Shown: positions 43,697 through 51,984 of the stretch, piece by piece | How the letters are laid out: each line of letters begins with the position of its first letter | Position numbering within the stretch: position 1 is the first letter of the stretch | Assembly (NCBI RefSeq): GCF_013520985.1 | Contig: NZ_JACDTY010000001.1 | Span: forward strand, 744,001 to 808,000 | DNA: 64,000 nucleotides | Reading direction: 5' to 3' | DNA from: Mesorhizobium neociceri | GTDB taxonomy: Bacteria > Pseudomonadota > Alphaproteobacteria > Rhizobiales > Rhizobiaceae | Made by a program: the position numbers and the translations under genes | Notes under the pieces: generated by a model | Told to the model about the DNA's origin: nothing | Seen by the model: the letters and a program-made list of their open reading frames with translations, nothing else | The model's database searches: none

Positions 43697-44347
43697 CTAT
43701 TCCGCATCTATCTGATTCTCCGGCGCCGCCTTCTGGAAGGCCGGCAACGCCATGCAGGTGGCGTGGATACGCGATATCTCGGGGTAGGGCGTCAGGTCGA
43801 CGCCGAAGCGGGCGTTGCTGGCGATCTGGGCGACCAGGCAGATGTCGGCGAGGCCCGGTGCATCACCATGGCAGAAGGTGCCGGTCTCATCAGATGAAGC
43901 CAGAATCTTTTCAAGCGGCTGAAAGCCTTCGTTCACCCAGTGGCGGAACCAGTTGACGACATCCTGGTCGCCGGCGCCGAACAGAGTGCGCAGCGAGGTC
44001 AGCACGCGCAGATTGTTCACCGGATGGATGTCGCAGGCGATCATCTGCGCCAGCATTCGCACGCGGGCGCGGCCGAGCGCGTCCTTCGGCAGCAGCGGCG
44101 GTTCGGGATTGGTCTCGTCGAGATATTCGATGATCGCCAGCGACTGCGTCAAAAGCGTGCCGTCGCTGAGGATCAACGCCGGCACCAGCCCCTGCGGATT
44201 GACTGAGAGATAGGCCGGCTCCAGATGCTCGCCATGGCGCAGATGATGCGGCACGTACTCGTACGTCAGCCCCTTCATCTCCAGCGCGATGCGTGCGCGG
44301 TAGGAGGTGGACGAGCGGTAGTAATTGTGGAGGACGAGATCGCTCAT
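43697..44347 (-). CDS. Zeta-class GST: maleylacetoacetate / maleylpyruvate isomerase
   Basis: Glutathione-dependent cis-trans isomerase of 216 residues. 'YYRSSTSYRARIALEMKGL' carries the Ser-Ser-x-Ser glutathione site of zeta-class GSTs, and 'QSLAIIEYLDETNPEP' is the family follow-on. It starts eight bases after the stop of an FAH-family hydrolase, so it acts on that pathway's ring-fission product. Because the partner hydrolase is short (fumarylpyruvate hydrolase size), a gentisate-type (NagL) role is at least as likely as MaiA of tyrosine catabolism. Confidence 0.85.
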   Translation of the reverse strand: MSDLVLHNYYRSSTSYRARIALEMKGLTYEYVPHHLRHGEHLEPAYLSVNPQGLVPALILSDGTLLTQSLAIIEYLDETNPEPPLLPKDALGRARVRMLAQMIACDIHPVNNLRVLTSLRTLFGAGDQDVVNWFRHWVNEGFQPLEKILASSDETGTFCHGDAPGLADICLVAQIASNARFGVDLTPYPEISRIHATCMALPAFQKAAPENQIDAE

Positions 44348-44354
44348 CACGTCC

Positions 44355-45050
<696 letters not shown>

Positions 45051-45228
45051 GCGCGGTCTTTCTGCTTCAGCTGCCGGCACATTTGACCGATTTGAACCGC
45101 CGGGCAAGGCATGAGCGTTCGCAAAAGCGCCGGCTCGGCCTCCGGCTTAAGATGGCGATAGACTATTTGCCAATAAGCTGGCCATACCAGCGGGAGTATC
45201 GTGCCCAGGGAGGACTGAAACGAACCCC

Positions 45229-45912
45229 ATGACCGCAATCAACGATCGCGCCCGATTCCTGATCATCGACGACCACCCGCTGTTTCGCGAAGCGCTGCAC
45301 AGTGCGGTGCAGATGGCCTATCCCGAAGTCGACACGGTGGAAGCGCGCTCGATCGCCGAAGCGCTCGATCTTCTGGGTGGAATAAAACCGTTCGATCTGG
45401 CGCTGCTCGATCTCAACATGCCCGATGTCCATGGCTTTGACGGGCTGCTGCAGCTCAGGACCCGCCATCCGCGGCTGCCGGTGGTCGTCGTCTCGGGCTA
45501 TGAGGAGCCGAAGATCATCTCCGAGGCGCTGTCCTATGGTGCTGCCGGCTTCATCCCGAAATCGGCCCGCAAGAGCGATCTCGCCGCCGCCATCCGCTCG
45601 GTGATGGAGGGCGCCATCTATGTGCCGGAGACCTATGAGGGGCAGCCGCCCGACGCCGATAGCGCCGACCGCGCCGATATGGTGCAGAGGCTGGCGAAAC
45701 TGACGCCGCAGCAGCTGCGGGTGCTGCAGATGCTGCGCCAGGGGCTGCTCAACAAACAGATCGCCTATGAGCTGCAGGTCGGCGAGACCACGGTCAAGGC
45801 GCATGTCTCGGAAATCCTGCGCAAGCTCAACGTCTACAGCCGCACGCAAGCGGTGATCGAGGTGTCTAAGCTCGACAATGCGGAGCTATTCAGGGATCAG
45901 GCGGGGTTTTGA
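45229..45912 (+). CDS. NarL/FixJ-type response regulator
   Basis: Response regulator of 227 residues: receiver domain with the acidic pair Asp14-Asp15, phospho-acceptor Asp61 ('LALLDLNMPDVHG') and Lys in 'GFIPKSA', followed by a LuxR helix-turn-helix ('LTPQQLRVLQMLRQGLLNKQ', 'ETTVKAHVSEILRKLNVYSR'). It converges on the hybrid kinase gene, the obvious partner, with a palindromic repeat between them. In Pseudomonas a NahK-like kinase signals partly through LuxR-type regulators, which fits. Confidence 0.9.
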   Translation: MTAINDRARFLIIDDHPLFREALHSAVQMAYPEVDTVEARSIAEALDLLGGIKPFDLALLDLNMPDVHGFDGLLQLRTRHPRLPVVVVSGYEEPKIISEALSYGAAGFIPKSARKSDLAAAIRSVMEGAIYVPETYEGQPPDADSADRADMVQRLAKLTPQQLRVLQMLRQGLLNKQIAYELQVGETTVKAHVSEILRKLNVYSRTQAVIEVSKLDNAELFRDQAGF

Positions 45913-45921
45913 GGCTTTGCT

Positions 45922-46034
45922 TACCCTCCCCGCGCGGGAGGGTCGATCCGCGAAGCGGAGCGGGGTGGGGATGCCTGGCTAAGTCCACCCCACCCCGGCG
46001 CTGCTCACCGACCCTCCCCATCGAGGGGAGGGTA
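45922..46034. repeat. 113-base palindromic intergenic repeat
   Basis: Ends TACCCTCCCC and GGGGAGGGTA are exact inverted repeats. Inside are further inverted blocks (AGGGTCG with CGACCCT, and CGGGGTGGGG with a CCACCCCACCCCG arm). It lies between the convergent response regulator and kinase genes and could terminate both. The build matches GC-rich rhizobial repeats often found in many copies. Confidence 0.7.
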
Positions 46035-46040
46035 TGGAGC

Positions 46041-47384
46041 CTAAGCCAACAAATGCGCCAGCAGCGCCCTTAATTGCGCTGGTTTCAGCGGCTTGCGCAT
46101 CAGCTCGATGCCGGCGGCGCGGGCGGCTCTCACCACCGCTTCTGAACTGTCGGCGGTGACGATCAGCGCCGGCACGGCACGGCCGAGATAGTCGCGGACT
46201 TCGGCGATGGTGGCGGTGCCGAGGTCGCCGTCGTCGAGATGCTGGTCGGCAATGACGATGTCGGGAACCCAGTCGGTGTCGCCGAGCAGGCTGATTGCAT
46301 CCTCGGTCGAGGTCGCGGCGCGCACCAGGCATTGCCAGCGCTCGAGCAGGAAGGTCATCGCCTGCAGGACGTCGGCGTCGTTTTCGACCAGCAGCACCTT
46401 GGTGCCGAACAGGCCATAGCCGCGCGGGCGCTCCATCTCGGCAAGGCTGGCGATGGCGTCGGCGCTGGCGCCGATGCCGACCGGCACATCGATGTGGAAG
46501 ATGGTCCCGCGCCCGACCTTCGAGGAGAACGTCACGGGATGGCCGAGCGCGGCGGCCATGCGCCGCACGATGGCAAGGCCCAGCCCCAGCCCGCCGCCGG
46601 AGATCCCGGTATCGGCCGGAATGGCGGCGCCGCGATGGAATTCCTCGAACACCGCCTCGCGCTGGTCTTCGGGAATGCCGCAGCCGGTGTCGGCGACATC
46701 GATGCGGATGGTGTCGCCGCGGTGCCTGGTGCCGACCAGCACGCCGCCGGAGCGGGTGTAGCGCAGCGCATTGGACAGGATGTTTTGCAGGATGCGGCGC
46801 AACAGCGTGCGGTCCGAACGCACCACCGCGCTGACCGGGCGGAACTTCAGCGCCAGGCCCTTCGTCTCGGCCACCGGCAGGAAATCCGAGCGCAGCGAGG
46901 AAAACAGCGTCTCCAAATTGACGTCGCCAATGTCGGGCTGGACCACACCGGCGTCGAGCTTGGAAATGTCGAGCAGCGTGCGCAACAGGTCTTCCATGGT
47001 CTCCAGCGAGCGCTCGACCTGGCGGACGAGTTTTTTACCCTCGTCGCTGGTCTGCACTTCGGCCAGCGCCGAGACGGAGAGGTGGGCGGCGTTCAGCGGC
47101 TGCAGCACGTCATGGCTGGCGGCGGCCAGGAACCTGGTCTTGGACAGGTTCGCCAGCTCGGCGTTTTCCTTCGCGGCGCTGAGGTCGATGTTCGACTGTT
47201 CCAGCCGGCGCAGGGTCGAATGCAGTTCCTCGGTGCGGATGCGCACCCGGTTTTCCAGAGAAATCGCGGTCTGGAACAGCGAGAAGGCGTTGCCCTGCTG
47301 GTCCATCGAGCGCTCGACGCGGCTGACCAGGGCGGCGTTGATCTTCTTCAGCCTGTCGATGTCGTCGATATCCCTCAGCGGCAT
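46041..47384 (-). CDS. Hybrid histidine kinase, NahK-like
   Basis: Hybrid kinase of 447 residues with no transmembrane helix and no sensor domain of its own. A coiled-coil N-terminus (about 40-80) leads to the phospho-acceptor His91 in 'AAASHDVLQPLNAAHLS', then the ATPase domain ('NILSNALRYT', 'DTGCGIP', 'GGGLGLGLAIV') and a C-terminal receiver ('LLVENDADVL', 'IVIADQHLDDG', 'MRKPLKPAQL'). The ATG at 47384 lies four bases after the FIST gene stop. In Pseudomonas the FIST protein NosP senses nitric oxide and inhibits the co-encoded NahK; same domain layout and gene order here. Confidence 0.87.
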   Translation of the reverse strand: MPLRDIDDIDRLKKINAALVSRVERSMDQQGNAFSLFQTAISLENRVRIRTEELHSTLRRLEQSNIDLSAAKENAELANLSKTRFLAAASHDVLQPLNAAHLSVSALAEVQTSDEGKKLVRQVERSLETMEDLLRTLLDISKLDAGVVQPDIGDVNLETLFSSLRSDFLPVAETKGLALKFRPVSAVVRSDRTLLRRILQNILSNALRYTRSGGVLVGTRHRGDTIRIDVADTGCGIPEDQREAVFEEFHRGAAIPADTGISGGGLGLGLAIVRRMAAALGHPVTFSSKVGRGTIFHIDVPVGIGASADAIASLAEMERPRGYGLFGTKVLLVENDADVLQAMTFLLERWQCLVRAATSTEDAISLLGDTDWVPDIVIADQHLDDGDLGTATIAEVRDYLGRAVPALIVTADSSEAVVRAARAAGIELMRKPLKPAQLRALLAHLLA

Positions 47385-47388
47385 GGGC

Positions 47389-48693
47389 CTATTCCGCTGC
47401 CTGTCGGTCGCCAAAAGCGATGCCGGTGAAAGTCTGGTTGAGATGCATCGAGCGGTACTGCTCGCCATAGGTGCCGAAGCCGATGACGTTGTTGACCCGG
47501 TAAAGCTCCGAAATGTCGCGGAACACCTGGCGGTTGCGGGCATCGAGCCTGCGCAGCACGCAATCGAAGCCGAGGATCATGTCGATGCCGCCGAGCCGCT
47601 CCTCGACGTCGCGCAGTGCGGCGCGGGTCGATTCCACCATGTCTTTCGGCTGCGCGATCGACAGCACGACGCCATCGTCTATGGCGCAGAAGAACGACAG
47701 CGAGCCGTCGGGATGCATCTTCTGGATCGAGCGGCAGTAATATTCGCCGCCCACCTTCACCACCACCGGATGCGAAGCGAAGCTCATTGGCGTCAGGTTC
47801 TGCGCAACGATGCCGACCGAGGCTGCATATTCCTCAGCTGCATTGGTGGCGTTGAACTCGCGCACGGTGCGGTGGTCGGGATCGGATGCCGTTACCACCA
47901 GCTTCTCGTCGGTGGGAACGAAATTGTCGGTCTTGAAGACGTGGAAGGGAATCTCGGTCGATATCAGCACGATGATGGCGCTGTCGGAAGCCACCTTGCC
48001 GTTCGAGATCAGCCTGGTGGTTTCGAATTTCAGATCATCGCCCGCCGAACCGCCGAGCAGCGGGATGTCGTCCAGCCCCCAATGGATGGCCGAGGTCACT
48101 GCTTCCTCGGCAAAGGACAGGCCGTCGATGAAGCAGAGCGCGAAGGTGCTTTTGGTGTGGCAACTGCCGGTGCGTCCGCGCAGCAATCGCCGCAAGGCCT
48201 CGACCTCGTCGGTGATCCTGTCCATGCCCGACGAGGAGAGATTGTCGACCATGGTGCTGACCGCCGAAAACGACGCGGAGGGAAAGAGCAGGGCCAGTAC
48301 GTGACCGTCCTCCAGGCCCTGCGGGGTGATCTCGCCGGCGGTCGAGCAGGCGGCGTAGGCCAGCGCCGGTGCGTGGGCCTTCAGCGCCTGCGACAAAGCG
48401 GCGGCATCGACCAGGCTCTGCGAGAAGAACAGCAGCGCAAAGCCGGCGTCGATGGCAGCGGCCTCAGTGGCGACCGCCCGGGCGAATGCATCGGGGTCGG
48501 GCTCGTCGGTGGTGAGTGCCGACAGGCCGGATGCATAGCTCGTCCGCGAACTGGCCAGCAGCTTTCTCCGTATTCCTCCGACGCATTTTTGTGCGCGCCT
48601 GTTTTTTGTTTTTATGTCCTTTGGAGCGCCAGCGTCGGTGGTATTGTTGCCTTCAATCCGGGCTTTGGCAATGGGCGGACGAACTACGAACAC
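47389..48693 (-). CDS. FIST-domain sensor protein, NosP-like
   Basis: FIST_N plus FIST_C protein; the conserved part runs from 'TTDEPDPDAFARAVATEAAA' to the C-terminus. It should be a soluble sensor working with the kinase just downstream; NosP homologues bind haem and nitric oxide. The start is uncertain: no ATG lies in frame ahead of the domain. The frame is open to a GTG at 48693, but that region overlaps a phage-derived gene on the other strand. A CTG at 48561 preceded by GGAG, and GGAGG a little further up, may be the real start. The promoter and N-terminus may have been altered by the adjacent prophage remnant. Confidence 0.82.
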   Translation of the reverse strand: MFVVRPPIAKARIEGNNTTDAGAPKDIKTKNRRAQKCVGGIRRKLLASSRTSYASGLSALTTDEPDPDAFARAVATEAAAIDAGFALLFFSQSLVDAAALSQALKAHAPALAYAACSTAGEITPQGLEDGHVLALLFPSASFSAVSTMVDNLSSSGMDRITDEVEALRRLLRGRTGSCHTKSTFALCFIDGLSFAEEAVTSAIHWGLDDIPLLGGSAGDDLKFETTRLISNGKVASDSAIIVLISTEIPFHVFKTDNFVPTDEKLVVTASDPDHRTVREFNATNAAEEYAASVGIVAQNLTPMSFASHPVVVKVGGEYYCRSIQKMHPDGSLSFFCAIDDGVVLSIAQPKDMVESTRAALRDVEERLGGIDMILGFDCVLRRLDARNRQVFRDISELYRVNNVIGFGTYGEQYRSMHLNQTFTGIAFGDRQAAE

Positions 48694-48970
48694 GTCGACC
48701 GCAATTGACCTGCTTGACTACAACTCGGCGAGCATTGTCATCTATATCGACGCAATCGCCGGATCTGGCAACTTCACACCGAAGCTGCAGGAGTCCGATG
48801 ACGGCACCAACTTTACGGACGTGGCCTGCGCCGGCGAAAGGCTAGGATTGGCCCGCCAAACGACCTTCCTTGCGATTCTAGCTAAGGCAAGCGAGGGGTG
48901 GTGCCCTTGCGGATACTGCGGACGGCATGCTTTGCGCTGTCGTCAGAAATGGCAAAGGCAAGGGAGATGA
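48614..48970 (+). pseudogene. Phage head-region structural protein, 3' end decayed
   Basis: The N-terminal part 'IDLLDYNSASIVIYIDAIAG' and 'FTPKLQESDDGTNFTDVA' matches a small structural protein common in HK97-type head modules of alphaproteobacterial phages. After about residue 75 the family pattern is lost and the frame runs into unrelated codons ('GWCPCGYCGRHALRCRQK'), so it is frameshifted or truncated. It marks the left side of the prophage remnant and overlaps the 5' extension of the FIST gene. Confidence 0.55.
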
Positions 48971-48988
48971 GACTCCCTTGCCTTTGAT

Positions 48989-49222
48989 CTAGTTGCCGAT
49001 AGCCCAGATCGTAACGGCTATCTGAAGAATGTTGACGATCAGGCCGTAAGGCAGAGACCTCAGCGCTTGGCTGAAACTCCAGAAATGCGCATAGGCTGGT
49101 CCAAATTCGTCATATAGCTCACCGAAGCGCTCGTCCAAGGTGTTGACTATATCATTCCTGTTTCCGCTATCCGCTGTGCACCAGACGAGAAAGCGGACAA
49201 TCTTAGATGGCACTCTCGCCAT
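48989..49222 (-). CDS. Small membrane protein resembling permease prefix domain 2
   Basis: Protein of 77 residues: 'MARVPSKIVRFLVWCTADSG' then 'LDERFGELYDEFGPAYAHFW' and 'FSQALRSLPYGLIVNILQIA', ending in a hydrophobic helix. This resembles the permease prefix domain 2 found next to PadR regulators and at the N-terminus of some large permeases, here as a free-standing protein. Its start overlaps the 3' end of the padR gene by 20 bases, so translation is coupled. Function unknown; it sits inside a prophage remnant but is itself undamaged. Confidence 0.7.
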   Translation of the reverse strand: MARVPSKIVRFLVWCTADSGNRNDIVNTLDERFGELYDEFGPAYAHFWSFSQALRSLPYGLIVNILQIAVTIWAIGN

Positions 49223-49598
49223 GGTGAATCTCCGTTGGAAGGAGAACACCAGATGCGTCTAAAAAAGCGACCGTTCTCTCCAGAGCCCTCGCACCCGGTG
49301 TTTCCAGTCGAAACACTTTCTTCGAGCGGCCGCCACGTACGGGCTCTGGATCTACGATCTCGGAGGAGATGAATCCTTTGCGCTCCAGCTTTGAGAGCGC
49401 CAGGTAAAGCTGGCCTACAGCTACGTCTCTTCCGAGAGACCTCGAGAGTTCGGCTTGGAGTTTGGACCCCCATGCAACATCTCTCAGTCGGTTGATTGAG
49501 GCCAACAGCCTCAGTTCGAAAGGTCCTAGCTCCACGCTAAGACTGTTGGCCGAAATAAAGGGCTCTTCGCCATGGTGGTGTCTTCTCCTTTTCTCCAT
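49203..49598 (-). CDS. PadR-family transcriptional regulator
   Basis: Winged-helix regulator of 131 residues. 'LGPFELRLLASINRLRD' starts the PadR domain, 'VAVGQLYLALSKLERKGFIS' is the recognition region and 'RGGRSKKVFRLETPGARALE' the wing. The N-terminal 'MEKRRRHHHGEEP' is a basic, His-rich tail. The downstream partner is a small permease-prefix-like membrane protein. PadR proteins respond to stress compounds and repress adjacent genes. Both genes are intact amid decayed phage genes, suggesting selection. Confidence 0.85.
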   Translation of the reverse strand: MEKRRRHHHGEEPFISANSLSVELGPFELRLLASINRLRDVAWGSKLQAELSRSLGRDVAVGQLYLALSKLERKGFISSEIVDPEPVRGGRSKKVFRLETPGARALERTVAFLDASGVLLPTEIHHGESAI

Positions 49599-49685
49599 TG
49601 TTGACTCCGCCGTGTCGGGCGGAGGGTGTGGTTTCTCCACACCGTATTTATATAACACGAAGGTGAAGAAAACAAGGGCTGCGGA

Positions 49686-50030
49686 ATGAACAGGATTTGT
49701 CCCTGCGGCTTCAGCGTGCCGAAAGGCACCAAGTGCGCGTGCCAGGTACGCAATGCAAAAGCGCGCCAAGTAGCAAACGGCAAGGCGCGGGGCAGCGCCC
49801 TAGCCGCGGCTACGGTACGAAGTGGCAGAAGGAGTCGAGGGCCTATTTGGCGGCGCTAGGTGCCCCGCTGTGCGCGTGCGGCTGCGGCAGGTAAGCCGAC
49901 ATGGTCGACCACAAGATCGCGCCGAAAGGCGGCATGGCTCTGTTCTGGGATAGATTGAACTGGCAGCCCTATGCGCGTGGCTGCAACAGCAGGAAGAACA
50001 TCAAGAGCGAGGGTGTTTTTGGGCGGCAGG
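49686..50030 (+). pseudogene. HNH endonuclease, decayed (phage)
   Basis: Pieces of a phage HNH nuclease appear in successive frames: 'MNRICPCGFSVPKGTKCACQ', then 'RGYGTKWQKESRAYLAALG' and 'PLCACGCGR' followed by a stop, then 'ADMVDHKIAPKGG' and 'LNWQPYARGCNSRKNIKSEG'. The catalytic 'VDH' and the zinc-ligand region can be recognised, but at least one frameshift and an in-frame stop break the gene. Its 3' end overlaps a small gene on the other strand. Confidence 0.7.
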
Positions 50031-50282
50031 GTATAGCTCTTCCATCTTGGCCATAGTCTCGAGCATCTTGTTTACTTGCTTGTTATCCTTCCAAGTCACG
50101 TAAGCGATGAGGCAGGCCGAAAGTGCGATCGCCGATATACGTGAGTATGTCGATATGAGGTAGATCATTAGTGCAAAGGCTATCACCTCTGAAATCATCG
50201 AGGTTAGCCCTCGTTGATAGATATCAGCCATCACCATGTATCCGCGGTAGGCAATCTCGTTTTCATGAAATCGTTCAGCCAT
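50001..50282 (-). CDS. Small hypothetical membrane protein
   Basis: Protein of 93 residues of no family I recognise. 'ISEVIAFALMIYLISTY' and 'ISAIALSACLIAYVTW' are two adjacent hydrophobic helices, and the C-terminus is charged ('KDNKQVNKMLETMAKMEELY'). GGAGGGG lies just before the ATG, so expression is plausible. The location within a prophage remnant suggests a phage or cargo gene. Confidence 0.55.
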   Translation of the reverse strand: MAERFHENEIAYRGYMVMADIYQRGLTSMISEVIAFALMIYLISTYSRISAIALSACLIAYVTWKDNKQVNKMLETMAKMEELYPAAQKHPRS

Positions 50283-50414
50283 TTCCCCCTCCAGAATCTG
50301 TCGGACGCAAGCCAATAATAGCCCACGGGGGGCAGGAAAGCGACTTTCCGCCCTCGCTCCTAGACCACCCGCGCCCAACAATTCGCAATAATCGCTAAAT
50401 AGGAATTTGAACTG

Positions 50415-50704
50415 ATGGCCATCGTCTCGCTTGACGACCAGAAGGCGCACATGCGCGTCGATTTCAACGACGACGATGCGCAGATCCAGGCCCAGATTGA
50501 CGGAGCTCAGGCCCACCTCGAGCAGTTACTGGGCTACACGATAGAGGAAGAATTCGAGGTTGTGCCGACCGACCTGGTGCAGGCTGTGATGCAGCTGGCG
50601 GCCAACTGGTACGAGAACCGCGAGGCAACCTCGGGCGACGTTCCCGGCGTACTTCCTCTCGGCATTGGGACATTGTTCGCGAGCGGCGGAACTACACGTT
50701 CTGA
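50415..50704 (+). pseudogene. Phage gp6-like head-tail connector, frameshifted near its end
   Basis: 'MAIVSLDDQKAHMRVDFND' and 'LVQAVMQLAANWYENREATS' identify the gp6-like connector of HK97-type phages. The reading frame should finish with 'WDIVRERRNYTF' and a stop at 50702-50704, but those residues lie in another frame, so a small indel occurred near 50660-50670. The original stop overlapped the next start (TGATG), as in a packed phage operon. Confidence 0.75.
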
Positions 50705-51065
50705 TGGCAGCGAACCAAGACCTTGCGCGCCTCATGAAGGCGCTCGACGCCATCCCTAAAGCCGCCAAGGCAGCAATCCAGCCCGCAATCGACCGGGGCG
50801 CCGACGAACTGGTCGCGAGAATGCGTTACCTCGCGCCCGACGAGACCGGTGAATTGCAAGCCAGCATAAGATCTGAGCCCGGCCCGCGGCCTTTGTCGCG
50901 GACCGTTTTCACCGACAATGATGCGGCCTTGTACCAGGAATACGGCACTCGGAAGATGCCAGCCAACCCGTTCTTTGGGTGTCTGAACGATCGCTCCGAA
51001 AGCGCATTCGCGGCCGAATTGATCGAGCAATTTCCAAGTCAATCAAGAAAACGTGGGGTAAATAA
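50704..51065 (+). pseudogene. HK97 gp10-family phage protein, frameshifted
   Basis: 'LVARMRYLAPDETGELQASI' and 'ALYQEYGTRKMPANPFF' mark the HK97 gp10 (head-tail/neck) family. After 'NPFF' the expected ending 'WVSERSLRKRIRGRIDRAIS' and 'KSIKKTWGK' with stop at 51063-51065 is in a different frame, showing a one-base change near 50973. The original stop overlaps the next start (TAATG). Confidence 0.78.
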
Positions 51066-51298
51066 TGCGTGGGCGGAATGCGACTGTAACGGCCTTGGAC
51101 GGCGCACTGTCGAAGGTGCCTCCCGCACCTAAGGACATGCCGCCGCGTGCGGCCAAGGAATGGCGCAAAGTGCTTGGCGTGCTGGTCGAGCAGCGAAAGA
51201 TTGCCGACCACGAGTTGCCCATGATTTTCGTTTTCTCCATGTCCGAAAGTACAAGGAGCACCCGTGTGTTTTTTGCGCGTTGTGCGGTGTACGAATAG
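51065..51298 (+). pseudogene. Phage terminase small subunit (P27 family), truncated
   Basis: 'MRGRNATVTALDGALSKVPP' and '[20 protein letters not shown]' are the N-terminal part of a P27-family terminase small subunit. Homology ends near residue 53 ('IADHELPM'), after which unrelated sequence follows. The large subunit, portal, protease and capsid genes are absent. This is the right edge of the prophage remnant, about 140 bases before coxS. Confidence 0.75.
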
Positions 51299-51363
51299 CG
51301 CGTGGCCGAGCGCCAACGCCGCATCGGCAGCATGATTACCGAGGTTCTACCCAGGGAGGATGC

Positions 51364-51864
51364 ATGTCGGACGTTTCGTTTGTCGTGAACGGAAAACGGG
51401 TCAGCGGCGCTGTCGAGGACCGAACGCTTCTGGTTCATTTCCTACGCGAAAATCTTGGTCTCACCGGAACGCATGTCGGCTGCGACACCTCGCAATGCGG
51501 CGCCTGTGTCGTCCATGTCGACGGCAGGGCGGTGAAGTCCTGTTCGATGCTGGCCGTGCAGGCCTCCGGATCGACCGTGGTGACGATCGAGGGGCTCGCC
51601 AACGGCGCCGACCTGCATCCGGTGCAGGCGGCGTTCAAGGAGCATCACGGGCTGCAATGCGGCTTCTGCACGCCGGGCATGATCATGACGGCGACCGACA
51701 TGATCGCCCGCCATCCCGAAGGCCTCGACGAGGCGACGGTTCGCGCCGAGCTCGAAGGCAACATCTGCCGCTGTACCGGCTACCACAACATCGTCAAGGC
51801 GATCCTCGCCGCATCGAAGACGATGGCGAAGGTGTCGAAGGGCAAGGTGAAACAGGCAGCGTGA
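51364..51864 (+). CDS. coxS: CO dehydrogenase-type small subunit (2Fe-2S)
   Basis: Iron-sulphur subunit of 166 residues of a molybdenum hydroxylase. Plant-ferredoxin-type cluster ligands are in '[20 protein letters not shown]' with a later Cys; the second cluster is in '[11 protein letters not shown]' and 'GNICRCTGY'. The ATG at 51364 follows GGGAGG, and a long upstream open frame is ignored. It passes electrons from the Mo centre of CoxL to FAD in CoxM. Order S-L-M is that of form II clusters. Confidence 0.92.
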   Translation: MSDVSFVVNGKRVSGAVEDRTLLVHFLRENLGLTGTHVGCDTSQCGACVVHVDGRAVKSCSMLAVQASGSTVVTIEGLANGADLHPVQAAFKEHHGLQCGFCTPGMIMTATDMIARHPEGLDEATVRAELEGNICRCTGYHNIVKAILAASKTMAKVSKGKVKQAA

Positions 51865-51966
51865 ACAAGGCAGTAGGGAGTAGGCAATAGGGAGTAGGGC
51901 AAGCGGCCCACGCGGATCCGAGAGCCCCTTTCCCCTACTGCCTAATCCCTACTGACTACTCCCTAA
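51865..51966. repeat. Imperfect inverted repeat of GTAGGG units between coxS and coxL
   Basis: The left arm is built of 'CAGTAGGGAGTAGGCAATAG'-type units. The reverse complement of the right arm reads CAGTAGGGATTAGGCAGTAG, so the two could pair over about 28 bases. It occupies nearly the whole coxS-coxL gap inside one operon and is likely an inserted palindromic repeat. Confidence 0.65.
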
Positions 51967-51984
51967 ATTCCGGAGGAATTTCTT

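Noticed and set aside
46239..48708. Long plus-strand frames opposite the kinase and FIST genes
   Set aside because: Antisense shadows; the minus-strand genes have complete catalytic motifs and operon spacing.
48600..51280. TGTTTTTTG at both edges of the prophage remnant as att sites
   Set aside because: Nine bases of low-complexity sequence are too short and too simple to be evidence of attachment sites.
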